Numbered from the stretch's first letter, positions 1-7,444 are shown. The stretch: 20,256 bases of DNA from Kiritimatiellia bacterium (GCA_016303225.1 JAEDMC010000030.1:1-20256); one strand, 5' to 3'. Numbers and translations are program-made. The notes: generated by a model from the sequence alone, not told the origin.

Positions 1-49
1 CGAAAAACATCGAGCGCCCAACCAAGCCGATTATCGCAATCCGTGCCAT
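1..49 (-). CDS. Partial CDS, probable PfkB-family carbohydrate kinase N-terminus
   Basis: Only the first 16 codons are inside the window, reading MARIAIIGLVGRSMFF before the left edge. A short basic start, a hydrophobic beta strand and a Gly-x-x-Gly turn followed by S-x-F-F is how many PfkB/ribokinase-type sugar kinases begin, but this is recognition from memory on very few residues. An extended -10 box (TGATATAAT) lies about 30 nt upstream. The ATG at 49 is preferred because the ATG at 59 runs into a stop after nine codons. With the SIS isomerase-like gene at 1788-2489 it would fit a sugar catabolic operon that hipBA now interrupts. Confidence 0.45.
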   Translation of the reverse strand, partial: MARIAIIGLVGRSMFF

Positions 50-77
50 TCCCTCGCCATTTCCTTTACGGAACAGT

Positions 78-86
78 ATTATATCA
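78..86 (-). promoter_or_regulatory. Extended -10 promoter of the left-edge gene
   Basis: The minus strand reads TGATATAAT, an extended -10 element, about 30 nt before the ATG at 49. No good -35 box is visible. The 14 bp from 78 to 91 (ATTATATCACAACT on the plus strand) are identical to 1758-1771 in the hipBA promoter, so the two promoters share a core. Confidence 0.5.
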
Positions 87-119
87 CAACTTCATTCTAG
101 ATTTATATCACGGCAAAAC

Positions 120-158
120 GAGCTAAATCCCATTTTCAAAATAACATTTAGCTCTTTT
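120..158 (-). terminator. Hairpin terminator after hipA
   Basis: GAGCTAAAT (120-128) and ATTTAGCTC (146-154) form a perfect 9-bp stem around a 17-nt loop. On the minus strand the stem is followed by GTTTTGCC, on the plus strand by TTTTCC. It lies about 70 nt beyond the hipA stop codon, between the toxin-antitoxin module and the next promoter. The stem is AT-rich, so it may be a modest terminator. Confidence 0.5.
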
Positions 159-222
159 CCCCAATTCAAGGATCAACGTTCCTACGGCTTTCGCCCCAAG
201 AACACACGCATTATGTCACTTC

Positions 223-1425
223 TCAAACTGCGCCGACGGCCTCTTTGACTTCCCGCAGCGCGCGCTTCGCCGTGCCGATGCCGAAACGCTCGGCGACGGT
301 CAGCAGGTCTTCGTCGGTGATGAGCCCCGTCTTGCCGTTCACGGAGAGGACGTGCGGATTCGACCAGGCCTCGAAGTCCTTGTCTTCGGCGGAGAAATGA
401 TAGCCCGTGAGATCGTATGCCGGCGCGAGCTCCCACTCGCCGCCTTCCTTCATCAGGAAGGAGAAGTTCTTCGTGTGGTCGTCGACTTCCTCAATGTAGA
501 CGTTGAACGCCATGCGGCGGAACAGCTGCTCCAACGTCTCATAGCCGAGGTTCAATTCGACAGCCGTGTTGATCAGCCCCTCGTAGGTCTTCAGCGCACG
601 TGGGGCTGCGTGCGGCAAGTGCTTCATCGCACAATACGTCTGCAAAAAATGACGCCGGTTACCGTCGCGGTCGAAACGCTTCGTCATGAAATGCTTCACG
701 CCGTCCAACTCATAGATTCTGCACTCGCTCATCTTGATGCCGGCGGCAATGGCCTTGCGATAGACGTTGTATTCGTTCTCGCCCGCTTCTTCCATCCCGA
801 GCGGCGAGAACTTCACGAGCCAATGCTCAAATCCTTCCGGCAGATCGCCCGTGCCAGCCAAGAACTCGTCTGTCTCGCGGTTCCAACCCACAACCGCCTT
901 GGCCTGTGCGCCGCCCGCCGACGTACCGACACGGATGATTTCCCGAAGCGCATCCGCTCCGTTCATCTTGCCCAGACGGCTATTCAGCGCCAAGCGAGCC
1001 TCGCTCACCAGCTCGCGCATGTCGAGGGCAGACGGACAATGCGCGTCCGGTCCCCGCCGCGGCTCGTAAGTCAGAGCACCCATCGCACGGTCGCCGACAT
1101 ACGCAAGACGGTCCAAAGACGAAATCGCAGTCGGCGGAATGCGCTGCTCGGCCATCCACTCGTTAATCAGCTGGTTACCAAAGGCATCTGGCAGAGAATC
1201 GGCAAAGACGCCGGGCAAACCCCAGAATGCCTTGGACGGCAATTCCATCTCGGAGGTGTGATAGAGCTCCTCGCGCAACGGCAACATAAACGGTGCAATC
1301 TCAATCCCCGACTTGACGAACTTCGGATCATACTGAAAGACATAGTTCGTGCCGCTGTCAGGCGCCAGCGCACCAACATGCCGTCCCCACAGGAAGACAT
1401 CCAATGTCGTCACGCGCTCATACAT
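223..1425 (-). CDS. hipA: HipA-family serine/threonine kinase toxin
   Basis: This is a 400-residue HipA-type protein kinase, the toxin of a type II toxin-antitoxin pair. The glycine-rich ATP-binding segment GGAQAKA is at residues 171-177. The catalytic motif DDHTKNF is at 315-321, equivalent to the TDGHAKNF stretch of E. coli HipA. A metal-binding Asp (D338) lies in APAYDLT. The N-terminal region (about 1-120) matches the HipA N1 domain, including a GVFADSLPDAFG stretch (72-83). E. coli HipA phosphorylates glutamyl-tRNA synthetase and causes growth arrest; the substrate here is unknown. The ATG at 1425 has a strong AAGGAGG site 6 nt upstream and overlaps the end of hipB by 8 nt, so translation is probably coupled. 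All catalytic residues are present, so it should be active. Confidence 0.92.
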   Translation of the reverse strand: MYERVTTLDVFLWGRHVGALAPDSGTNYVFQYDPKFVKSGIEIAPFMLPLREELYHTSEMELPSKAFWGLPGVFADSLPDAFGNQLINEWMAEQRIPPTAISSLDRLAYVGDRAMGALTYEPRRGPDAHCPSALDMRELVSEARLALNSRLGKMNGADALREIIRVGTSAGGAQAKAVVGWNRETDEFLAGTGDLPEGFEHWLVKFSPLGMEEAGENEYNVYRKAIAAGIKMSECRIYELDGVKHFMTKRFDRDGNRRHFLQTYCAMKHLPHAAPRALKTYEGLINTAVELNLGYETLEQLFRRMAFNVYIEEVDDHTKNFSFLMKEGGEWELAPAYDLTGYHFSAEDKDFEAWSNPHVLSVNGKTGLITDEDLLTVAERFGIGTAKRALREVKEAVGAV

Positions 1426-1726
1426 GGACAGCCTCCTTCCGCTTAGCCGCCCGCAGGCGCTTCTTCACCGGACGAATCCGATCTGCATAGTCCGCAACAC
1501 TCTCCGGCTCCAAGTCATAAAGCCACGCATCATGTCCATAAGTCCGACAAAGGGAAACGAACCCCCAAAGCGAAATTCCACTGCCACCCTCAAAGTTCTT
1601 GAGTGTCGACTCGCAAATTCCGCTTCGCTCCGCGGCCTCTGCGCGGGACAAGTTCAACCGCAAGCGCCGCTTCCGCATCCGCTCGCCAATGTCATGCAAG
1701 ACTTCACTCTTGGTCCCAAGAATCAT
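1418..1726 (-). CDS. hipB: HipB-like helix-turn-helix antitoxin/autorepressor
   Basis: This 102-residue protein has an N-terminal Cro/CI-type helix-turn-helix (about residues 12-60, with NLSRAEAAERSGICESTLKN in the DNA-contacting part) and a basic C-terminal tail. Its position directly upstream of and overlapping hipA identifies it as the antitoxin and DNA-binding autoregulator of the pair. No good Shine-Dalgarno lies before the ATG at 1726, and M17 is a possible alternative start, although it would remove part of the first helix. A palindrome overlapping the promoter (1739-1777) is its likely operator. Confidence 0.85.
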   Translation of the reverse strand: MILGTKSEVLHDIGERMRKRRLRLNLSRAEAAERSGICESTLKNFEGGSGISLWGFVSLCRTYGHDAWLYDLEPESVADYADRIRPVKKRLRAAKRKEAVHV

Positions 1727-1738
1727 AACGGATAATAT

Positions 1739-1787
1739 ATTACCTGTTGACGACGAAATTATATCACAACTGGTAATTTATTGTCTA
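1739..1787 (-). promoter_or_regulatory. hipBA promoter with palindromic operator
   Basis: On the minus strand TAGACA (1782-1787) is followed after 18 nt by TATAAT (1758-1763), extended upstream to TGATATAAT. Arms ATTACCTGTTG (1739-1749) and CAACTGGTAAT (1767-1777) form an inverted repeat with one mismatch and straddle the -10 box. This is where a HipB dimer would be expected to bind and repress its own operon; the binding itself is inferred. Confidence 0.65.
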
Positions 1788-2489
1788 TCACAATCTTTTG
1801 ATTCGTCCGAAATACCGCTCTTCGAGCGCGATGTTCTTCGCCGTACCGCCTTCGACGTTGCCGCTGCGGTAGACTGGAGGAACTGTCCCCTTTGCAAGCG
1901 CCTTCTTAGCGCCGTCGATCAGAATCGAGTTAAGGATGAAGAGCGAGGCGTAGGTGGAAAGCCCTCCCATCTTCGCTTCGCCGACATCGATGACGGCATC
2001 GCCGTAAGGCACCTTGCAATCGACGGCGATGTCGCCGAGCGAGAGAAGTTTCGCGCCATGGTCGATGTAGGCTGAGGACGAAATCGTGACGAGCTTAACG
2101 CCCGCCTTCTTCGCGCACTCGCACATCTCGACGGGCGCAGCATTCTTGCCGCTCGCGGAAATAACGACGATCAAATCGTTCGGCGTCACGTGGTGGCGGC
2201 GGAACGCCTCCGCGGCGATTCCCGGCATCTTCTCCATGCGGCTCGACTTCGCCGCGCCGTCGTGGAGCATCAGGTCCTCGTCGAGGATCGGCGAGACGCA
2301 GGCGAGCCCGCCCGCGCGGTAGAACGTGTCGAGACAGGGCAGATGGGAATGTCCGCACCCGAAGGTGTAGATAATCCCATCGCGGCAGATGACGTCGGCG
2401 ACCGTTTCCGCCGCCTCCGTCATCTTCGCACGCTCCTCCCGCTCAATGCGCTGCAGGATTTCGACTATCTGCCCGAGGTAATCGCTCAC
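1788..2489 (-). CDS. SIS-domain protein, UPF0309-like sugar-phosphate isomerase/binding protein
   Basis: This 233-residue SIS (sugar isomerase) fold protein contains FGCGHSHLPCLDTFYRAGGL near residues 43-62, VISASGKNAAPVEM near 109-122, and a C-terminal SGNVEGGTAKN. Together these match the UPF0309 branch of SIS proteins as I remember it. SIS domains bind phosphosugars for aldose-ketose isomerisation, amidation or lyase reactions; the substrate here is unknown. The start is GTG at 2489, preceded by AAAGGAAAAAG, which belongs to an A-rich low-complexity repeat. The gene follows the TIM-barrel gene by only 11 nt, so the two are co-transcribed. Cytoplasmic; no membrane segment. Confidence 0.8.
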   Translation of the reverse strand: MSDYLGQIVEILQRIEREERAKMTEAAETVADVICRDGIIYTFGCGHSHLPCLDTFYRAGGLACVSPILDEDLMLHDGAAKSSRMEKMPGIAAEAFRRHHVTPNDLIVVISASGKNAAPVEMCECAKKAGVKLVTISSSAYIDHGAKLLSLGDIAVDCKVPYGDAVIDVGEAKMGGLSTYASLFILNSILIDGAKKALAKGTVPPVYRSGNVEGGTAKNIALEERYFGRIKRL

Positions 2490-2520
2490 CTTTTTCCTTT
2501 TTACTTTTTACTTTTCTTAC
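2489..2520. repeat. Low-complexity ACTTTTT-type repeat, copy 1
   Basis: The plus strand is a run of CTTTTT/ACTTTTT units. Read on the minus strand it encodes the last residues of the TIM-barrel protein (KKSKK), its TAA stop (2501-2503), and the ribosome-binding region of the SIS gene. A closely similar 33-bp stretch lies inside the dihydroorotate dehydrogenase gene at 8171-8203. Confidence 0.7.
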
Positions 2521-3538
2521 AGACCCGCTTGTAGTTGCGGCCGATGTTGTCCCAAAGCTCGAGCGCGTCCGGCGCACCGACGACCGTGCCATAGCCGCCG
2601 CGGTAGGTCCAGGCGGCGAGGCGGTCGACGCCCGCCTCCTCGGCGATGTCGACCCACTTGTCGATCTGCTTCCAGTCCTTCGGCTGCTTGTAGTAGCCCA
2701 TGAGCCAGCGCTCGGACTTCTTGCCGTACTTCTTCGCGATCGCCACGGTACGCGCGGTGATGTCGCGGTAGAAGTCCTCGGGGAGCGCCCAGTTGATGAT
2801 CGTCGTCGAGAAGACGTCGAAGTACGGACACGCCCCGACCATGTCCCAATTGTCATAGCCGCGGTACTCGCTCACATAGTAGCCGTTCTGGGTCGCGTGA
2901 ACGCAGCAGGTGATCTCCAGCTTCGGATCGATTTCCTTGAGCGCCTTGGACGTCTCGCTGAGGACGACGAGCGCCTCGCGCCAGCGGAACTGCTTGACGT
3001 CGTTCGTCATGTAACGCGGCATCGGATAGCCGTAGTAGTCCTCAAAGCGCTTGCGGCAGACGGGACAGTAGCATGTCCAGTCGTCCGCCACGCCGCCAGT
3101 GATGGAGGCAATCCCCTTCGGGAAGGCGTAGTGCGGCTCATCCCAGAAGAATCCGTCCGGCTTCGCCTCGCGCGCCAGCGTCGTGCAGAAGTTCTTGAAG
3201 TAGTCGCGGTAGCTGTTCGTGTTAAAGCACGCATACGGCAGCTTTTCGCCCGTCAAGGCGCTCACCTGACGGTTCTCGACGTTGTCCTGCAGGAACTTCG
3301 AGACCTGCTCGCCGCCGAAGTACTTGCCGTTGCCCCACGGGTCGATGAGGACGCGGAGCCCGAGCTCATGCGCCTTCGCGACGATGGCCGGGATGTTCGG
3401 CCGCCAGAAGTCGAAGTCGAATTCGGTGACGGCGAGGATCACCTGCGTGACACCGTGCGCCTTCATTTCCTTGAAGTCGGCCTCCGCGTGCTCGACGTAA
3501 TTCAGCCCATAGTAGCTAATTGATGTTTCTTTGATCAT
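2501..3538 (-). CDS. TIM-barrel glycosidase-like protein of unknown substrate
   Basis: This 345-residue protein has no signal peptide. Its pattern of alternating strands and helices resembles the (beta/alpha)8 barrel of glycoside hydrolases. An early strand/helix carries VTQVILAVTEFDFDFW (30-45). A candidate active-site strand reads DGFFWDEPHY (128-137), where D133/E134 could act catalytically. A cysteine cluster C156, C158-x2-C161 is unusual and may bind metal. The neighbouring SIS isomerase and sugar permease suggest cytoplasmic processing of an imported sugar or glycoside; the family is not certain. The ATG at 3538 directly abuts a TTAGGGG-type repeat, so no ribosome-binding site is visible, and the C-terminus ends in an A-rich repeat. 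Confidence 0.7.
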   Translation of the reverse strand: MIKETSISYYGLNYVEHAEADFKEMKAHGVTQVILAVTEFDFDFWRPNIPAIVAKAHELGLRVLIDPWGNGKYFGGEQVSKFLQDNVENRQVSALTGEKLPYACFNTNSYRDYFKNFCTTLAREAKPDGFFWDEPHYAFPKGIASITGGVADDWTCYCPVCRKRFEDYYGYPMPRYMTNDVKQFRWREALVVLSETSKALKEIDPKLEITCCVHATQNGYYVSEYRGYDNWDMVGACPYFDVFSTTIINWALPEDFYRDITARTVAIAKKYGKKSERWLMGYYKQPKDWKQIDKWVDIAEEAGVDRLAAWTYRGGYGTVVGAPDALELWDNIGRNYKRVCKKSKK

Positions 3539-3616
3539 AGGGGTTAGGGGTTAGGTTTTAGGGGTTAGGTTTTAGGGGTTAGGGGTTAGGGGCTAGGGGC
3601 TAGGGGTTAGGGGTTC
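3539..3616. repeat. TTAGGGG-type low-complexity repeat, left copy
   Basis: About 78 bp made of GGGGTTAGG, TTTTAGGGG and GGGGCTAGG variants, resembling telomeric repeats. It forms the leader of the TIM-barrel gene and supplies the last codons (TPNP) and TAG stop of the four-helix-bundle gene. It is in inverted orientation relative to 3967-4017. Confidence 0.9.
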
Positions 3617-3959
3617 TTAGCTTTCGAATGAGAGCGTTTAACATCTTGCCTATCTCCGCAGATTCCTCGTACAGGCCAGTACCTGATGGCAAATAACCAA
3701 GACGACATGCCAGCTCAAGTTGCGTGACAACCTCATTAAGAGATCCTTTCGCGAGAAACAAAAAACGAATATAATCTTTCTTCGTATCCCGTCCATGCCC
3801 TTCCGCGATGTTCGAAGGAACAGAAACTACAGCCCGACGCAATTGATCGCAAAGGCCATATCGTTCTTCGGCAGGGAAGCCACGCTGAATCTTATAGACA
3901 TGTTCTGCAAAAGACATCGCCCTTTGCCAAACAATCAAATCTCTAAAACTCTTCATCAT
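3600..3959 (-). CDS. Four-helix-bundle protein (23S rRNA intervening-sequence/S23 family)
   Basis: This protein of about 119 residues matches the S23/four-helix-bundle family. Signature stretches are FRDLIVWQRAMSFAEHVYKI near the N-terminus, then LCDQLRRAVVSVPSNIAEGH, and a mid-protein RFLFLAKGSLNEVVTQLELA. Family members occur in 23S rRNA intervening sequences and as stand-alone genes; the related Avd protein is an accessory of diversity-generating retroelements. The molecular role is unknown. The start is ATG at 3959 or 3956; a TTG lies one codon earlier. The gene is bracketed by inverted TTAGGGG-type repeats, and its last residues and stop codon come from the left repeat. No reverse transcriptase or rRNA gene is nearby. 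Confidence 0.85.
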   Translation of the reverse strand: MMKSFRDLIVWQRAMSFAEHVYKIQRGFPAEERYGLCDQLRRAVVSVPSNIAEGHGRDTKKDYIRFLFLAKGSLNEVVTQLELACRLGYLPSGTGLYEESAEIGKMLNALIRKLRTPNP

Positions 3960-3966
3960 CAAGTAT

Positions 3967-4017
3967 CCCTACCCTAACCCCCAACACCTAACCCCTAACA
4001 CCTAACCCCTAACACCT
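3967..4017. repeat. TTAGGGG-type low-complexity repeat, right copy
   Basis: About 50 bp of CCTAACCCC / CCTAACACC units, opposite in orientation to 3539-3616. It supplies the final Cys codon and TAG stop of the MFS gene (4009-4014) and all of the leader of the four-helix-bundle gene. Confidence 0.9.
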
Positions 4018-5346
4018 CTTCTCGAAGAGATGTTCGAGTTCCTCGAGCGACTTGCCCTTGGTTTCGGGAATGAGGCAGGCAATCAGGAAATACAGGACGC
4101 CATTCGCCGCAAAGAAGAAGAACATCGAATACCAGCCCCAGCTGTTGACCCAGGGGAGGAACGACGAGGCGAGGCCCCAGGCCGTCAGCTGGTTCATGAA
4201 GAGCGCGATGGCCATGCCGTTCGCGCGAATGCGCATCGGCATCAGCTCCGAGAGAACCAGCCACACGCAAATGCCCGGTCCGAGCGAATAGAAGATCTCC
4301 ATCACGAAGAACGCGACGAGACAGATGCCGCCCGAGACTGGCGACGCGGTGACGCCGCACTTCTCGATCGCAAAAAGCACCGCACCGATCGCAAAGAGAC
4401 CGACCGTCATGCCGGACGTGCCGACCTTCAGGAGCCACGTGCGCCCCTTCCGGTCGACGAGCGACGCCGCGACGAGAGTCGTGATCATGCTGACGAGCTT
4501 GATGGCCAGGTCGCCGACATTCCCAAGCGAACCCGTGAAGCCCGCCTTGTGGAAGATCACGACCGCGTAACTCGTGATCGAACTCATTCCCGTCGTCTTG
4601 TTGAACGTCAGTACCGCAACCGCCAGCAGGAAAGGAACAACGTATTTGCGTTGCAACAAGCTGGAGCGAGCAGTTGGAGTTGGAGATTGGAATTCTGTCA
4701 TCCTTTCTCCAGCCCCAACTCTTGACCCCAACTCTTTCCGCCTCTCCAGCCACACCGGCGATTCCGGCAGAAACAGAGCGCCGACGAACAATACCGCGAC
4801 CGGGACGAGCGTCCACCAGAAGTTGATCTTCCACGCGAGGTCCTTCGTCTCGTTGGCGATGCCCTCGGCATCCGCCGCGCCGAGCCAGCCGGCGACGATG
4901 AGCCCGACGAGCGCCGCGCCGACGAGTCCGCTCCAGAGGCAGAACTGGAAGATGCCCGTGCCGCGTCCGCGGATCTCCGGCGGCAACGTTTCCGTCAGGT
5001 ACATCGGCATAACGACGGCCATGTAGCCGGCGCTCATGCCCTGGAGGACGCGACCCGCCATCATCGCCCAAAGGAAACCGCCCGAAAAGCACACGATGGG
5101 AATCGCGACGATGAACATCGCCGCCGCCGCAACGATCATCTTCTTGCGCCCCAGCTTGTCGCAGAGGACACCGGCGGAAAGCGACGAGATAATGCCGCCA
5201 AACATGACCGCGCCGACAATCCAGCTGACCTGCGCGTCGGTGAACATGCCCATTGACTTGATGTACGGCATCGCCGCCGCAATCGCACCGAAGTCAATTC
5301 CATACAGGAGTCCGCCCAGACCCGCCATCGTGAGAAGAAATTTCAT
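4009..5346 (-). CDS. MFS sugar-porter family permease
   Basis: This 445-residue, about 12-span major facilitator protein probably brings a sugar or polyol into the cytoplasm. Sugar-porter signatures are GGLLYGIDFG (11-20), DKLGRKKM (63-70), GRVLQGMSAG (98-107), LPESPVWLERR (193-203), DRKGR (298-302), and a C-terminal IPETKGKSLEELE. The central cytoplasmic loop is odd. After LPESPVWLERR it is formed mainly by residues encoded by an inverted TTGGAGT-type repeat (about 203-230), replacing the longer loop usual in this family. The last residue and stop come from another repeat. The start ATG lies only 7 nt from a -10-like box. Neighbouring genes suggest it feeds the SIS and kinase steps. Confidence 0.9.
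   Translation of the reverse strand: MKFLLTMAGLGGLLYGIDFGAIAAAMPYIKSMGMFTDAQVSWIVGAVMFGGIISSLSAGVLCDKLGRKKMIVAAAAMFIVAIPIVCFSGGFLWAMMAGRVLQGMSAGYMAVVMPMYLTETLPPEIRGRGTGIFQFCLWSGLVGAALVGLIVAGWLGAADAEGIANETKDLAWKINFWWTLVPVAVLFVGALFLPESPVWLERRKELGSRVGAGERMTEFQSPTPTARSSLLQRKYVVPFLLAVAVLTFNKTTGMSSITSYAVVIFHKAGFTGSLGNVGDLAIKLVSMITTLVAASLVDRKGRTWLLKVGTSGMTVGLFAIGAVLFAIEKCGVTASPVSGGICLVAFFVMEIFYSLGPGICVWLVLSELMPMRIRANGMAIALFMNQLTAWGLASSFLPWVNSWGWYSMFFFFAANGVLYFLIACLIPETKGKSLEELEHLFEKRC
4671..4737. repeat. TTGGAGT-type inverted low-complexity repeat inside the MFS gene
   Basis: The left arm AGTTGGAGTTGGAGATTGG (4672-4690) is imperfectly complementary to a right arm at 4708-4736 that contains CCCCAACTCTTGA followed by a second CCCCAACTC. 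The stretch is in frame and encodes the central loop of the permease. Confidence 0.65.
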
Positions 5347-5353
5347 TGTGAAT

Positions 5354-5359
5354 AGTATA
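5354..5359 (-). promoter_or_regulatory. Possible -10 box of the MFS gene
   Basis: The minus strand reads TATACT, ending 7 nt before the ATG at 5346. If used, the transcript would be essentially leaderless. No -35 box is recognisable because the expected position falls in the pckG terminator stem, so this is tentative. Confidence 0.35.
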
Positions 5360-5362
5360 CCA

Positions 5363-5400
5363 AAAAAGCAGCCGCGGCAGTTTTGCCGCGGCTGCTTTTT
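5363..5400. terminator. Bidirectional rho-independent terminator after pckG
   Basis: A perfect 17-bp inverted repeat (5363-5379 with 5384-5400), with a GTTT loop, has a GC-rich core GCAGCCGCGGCA and A/T tails on both sides. On the minus strand the T-run immediately follows the stem, 37 nt beyond the pckG stop codon. It isolates pckG from the MFS gene. Confidence 0.92.
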
Positions 5401-5436
5401 CAGTTCAGATGTCCGAACGCCGTTCGGACAATCCCT

Positions 5437-7389
5437 TTACTTGCCAAGCGCCTCGGTGACGTCGGCGAGGACCTGACGGAGGGCCTTCGGGACACGCTTC
5501 GCGGTAGCGGAACGCTCCTTCGCGTCCTTCGAAGCCTTGGCGTCATACTCGTCGTAGGACGCGCCGACCGTCGCGATCTCCTTCTTCCAGCCCTCGACAT
5601 CGACCTTGAGAATCTCCTCGAGATCGGCCTCGACGACATGGAACTTCGCCTTGAGGTCATTGTTCGCGAGATCGATATCCTTCGCGAACGGAATGTTGCC
5701 GATCGCCGTCTCGTTGGCGGCAACCTTGCCCTCGATGCGCTGGCAGATCCACTTCAGGACGCGGCTGTTGTCGCCGAAGCCCGGCCACATGAAGCGGCCG
5801 TCCTCGCCCTTGCGGAACCAGTTCACGAAGTAGATCTTCGGGAGCTTGGTGGCATCAGCCGAGGTGCGCTCCATCTCCAGCCAGTGCTGGAAATAGTCCG
5901 CAACGTTGTAGCCGAAGAACGGCAACATCGCCATCGGGTCGCGACGGACCTGACCGATCTGGTCGGAGATGACGGCGGCCGTGACCTCGGAGCCCGCAGC
6001 GGAGCCCATGAACACGCCGTGCGTCCAGCTCTTCGCCTCGTTCACCAACGGGATGGTGCTGGGACGGCGGCCGCCGAACAGGATCGCGTCGATCGGCACG
6101 CCGGTCGGCTTCTTGTTGTAGAGGCCGTTGAAGCCCGCCTTGTCGAGCACCGGGCAGTTCTCCGCCGGCGCCGTGAAGCGGCTGTTCTTGTGCGCTGCGA
6201 CGTAGCCGAGATCCTTGATCTCCTTCTTCGTCATGCCCGGCTTCGGGCCCATGCGGAACGGATCGTCCGCGCAGACGTAGCAGGGCTGACCCTTCCAGTC
6301 GATGCCTTCCTTCGGAGCCTTGATGCCCATGTCTTCCCACCAAATGTCACCATCGGGCGTGAGGACGACGTTCGTGAAGATCGTGCCCTTCTTGCAGCTC
6401 TTGAGCGCGTTCGGGTTCGAGTCGTTCGAGGTGCCCGGCGCGACGCCGAAGAAGCCGTTCTCCGGGTTGATGGCGTAGAGACGGCCATCGTCGCCCGGCT
6501 TGAGCCACGCAATGTCGTCGCCGATCGTCTGGAGCTTCCAGCCCGGGAGCTTCGGGAGCATCATCGCAAGGTTCGTCTTGCCGCAGGCGGACGGGAACGC
6601 CGCCGTGACGTGATACTGCTTCTTCTCGGGCGAAGTGAGAGTGAGGATGAGCATGTGCTCGGCCATCCAGCCCTGATCCTTCGCGAGCTTCGACGCGATG
6701 CGGAGCGCGAAGCACTTCTTGCCGAGGAGCGCGTTCCCGCCGTAGCCCGAGCCGAACGACCAGATCTGGCGGTCTTCCGGGAACTGCGTGATGAACTTGT
6801 CATCGATGTTCTTCGCGCACGGCCACGCCACGTCCTTCTGACCCTTCTTGAGCGGAGCGCCGACGGAGTGGATGCAGGGGATGAACTCGCCGTCCTTGCC
6901 GAGATGCTTGATGACGGCATCGCCCGTGCGGGTCATGATGTTCATGTTGACGACGACGTACGGGGAGTCGGTGATCTCGATGCCGTACTGGGTGATCGGG
7001 TTGCCGATCGGGCCCATCGCGAACGGGATCACGTACATCGTACGGCCCTTCATGCAGCCCTTGTAGCTCTTGAGCATGAGCTTCTTCATCACGTCCGGAT
7101 CCATCCAGTGGTTCGTCGGACCCGCGTCAATCTCGCGCTTGGAGCAGATGAACGTGCGGCCCTCGACGCGCGCGACGTCGGACGCATGCGAGCGAGCGAG
7201 ATAGCACTCGGGACGCTTCTTCTGATTGAGCTTGATGAACTGGCCCTTCTTGACCATCATCTCACAGATCGCGAGGTGCTCCTTCTTGGTGCCCGTCACG
7301 ACAACGATCTTGTCAGGCGTGCAAACCTTGTTCCACTGATCAACCCACTCGAACACCTTGGCGTTCGCGAATTTCGGCGTCTTGGCCAT
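5437..7389 (-). CDS. pckG: Phosphoenolpyruvate carboxykinase (GTP)
   Basis: This 650-residue protein interconverts oxaloacetate and phosphoenolpyruvate with GTP/GDP (EC 4.1.1.32), in gluconeogenesis or in anaplerotic CO2 fixation in fermenters. The kinase-1 P-loop FPSACGKTN is at 265-273, with the active-site Cys269 typical of the GTP class. The metal-binding motif GDDIAWL is at 290-296. FGGRRPSTIPLV and a C-terminal NWFRKGEDGRFMWPGFGDN complete the GTP-PEPCK signature. The length is slightly above the usual 600-620, partly from a Lys/Ala-rich C-terminal tail. The ATG at 7389 has AAGGAGT upstream and its own promoter and terminator, so it is probably monocistronic. Confidence 0.97.
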   Translation of the reverse strand: MAKTPKFANAKVFEWVDQWNKVCTPDKIVVVTGTKKEHLAICEMMVKKGQFIKLNQKKRPECYLARSHASDVARVEGRTFICSKREIDAGPTNHWMDPDVMKKLMLKSYKGCMKGRTMYVIPFAMGPIGNPITQYGIEITDSPYVVVNMNIMTRTGDAVIKHLGKDGEFIPCIHSVGAPLKKGQKDVAWPCAKNIDDKFITQFPEDRQIWSFGSGYGGNALLGKKCFALRIASKLAKDQGWMAEHMLILTLTSPEKKQYHVTAAFPSACGKTNLAMMLPKLPGWKLQTIGDDIAWLKPGDDGRLYAINPENGFFGVAPGTSNDSNPNALKSCKKGTIFTNVVLTPDGDIWWEDMGIKAPKEGIDWKGQPCYVCADDPFRMGPKPGMTKKEIKDLGYVAAHKNSRFTAPAENCPVLDKAGFNGLYNKKPTGVPIDAILFGGRRPSTIPLVNEAKSWTHGVFMGSAAGSEVTAAVISDQIGQVRRDPMAMLPFFGYNVADYFQHWLEMERTSADATKLPKIYFVNWFRKGEDGRFMWPGFGDNSRVLKWICQRIEGKVAANETAIGNIPFAKDIDLANNDLKAKFHVVEADLEEILKVDVEGWKKEIATVGASYDEYDAKASKDAKERSATAKRVPKALRQVLADVTEALGK

Positions 7390-7444
7390 TGCTTCTTTTA
7401 CTCCTTGTTGCCCTTTTGGGGCGGTTTTGAGATAATTGGGGTGA

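Noticed and set aside
3539..4017. Telomere of a linear replicon, or a diversity-generating retroelement around the Avd-like gene
   Set aside because: The TTAGGGG tracts lie inside a continuous gene cluster, not at an end, and there is no reverse transcriptase or template/variable repeat pair.
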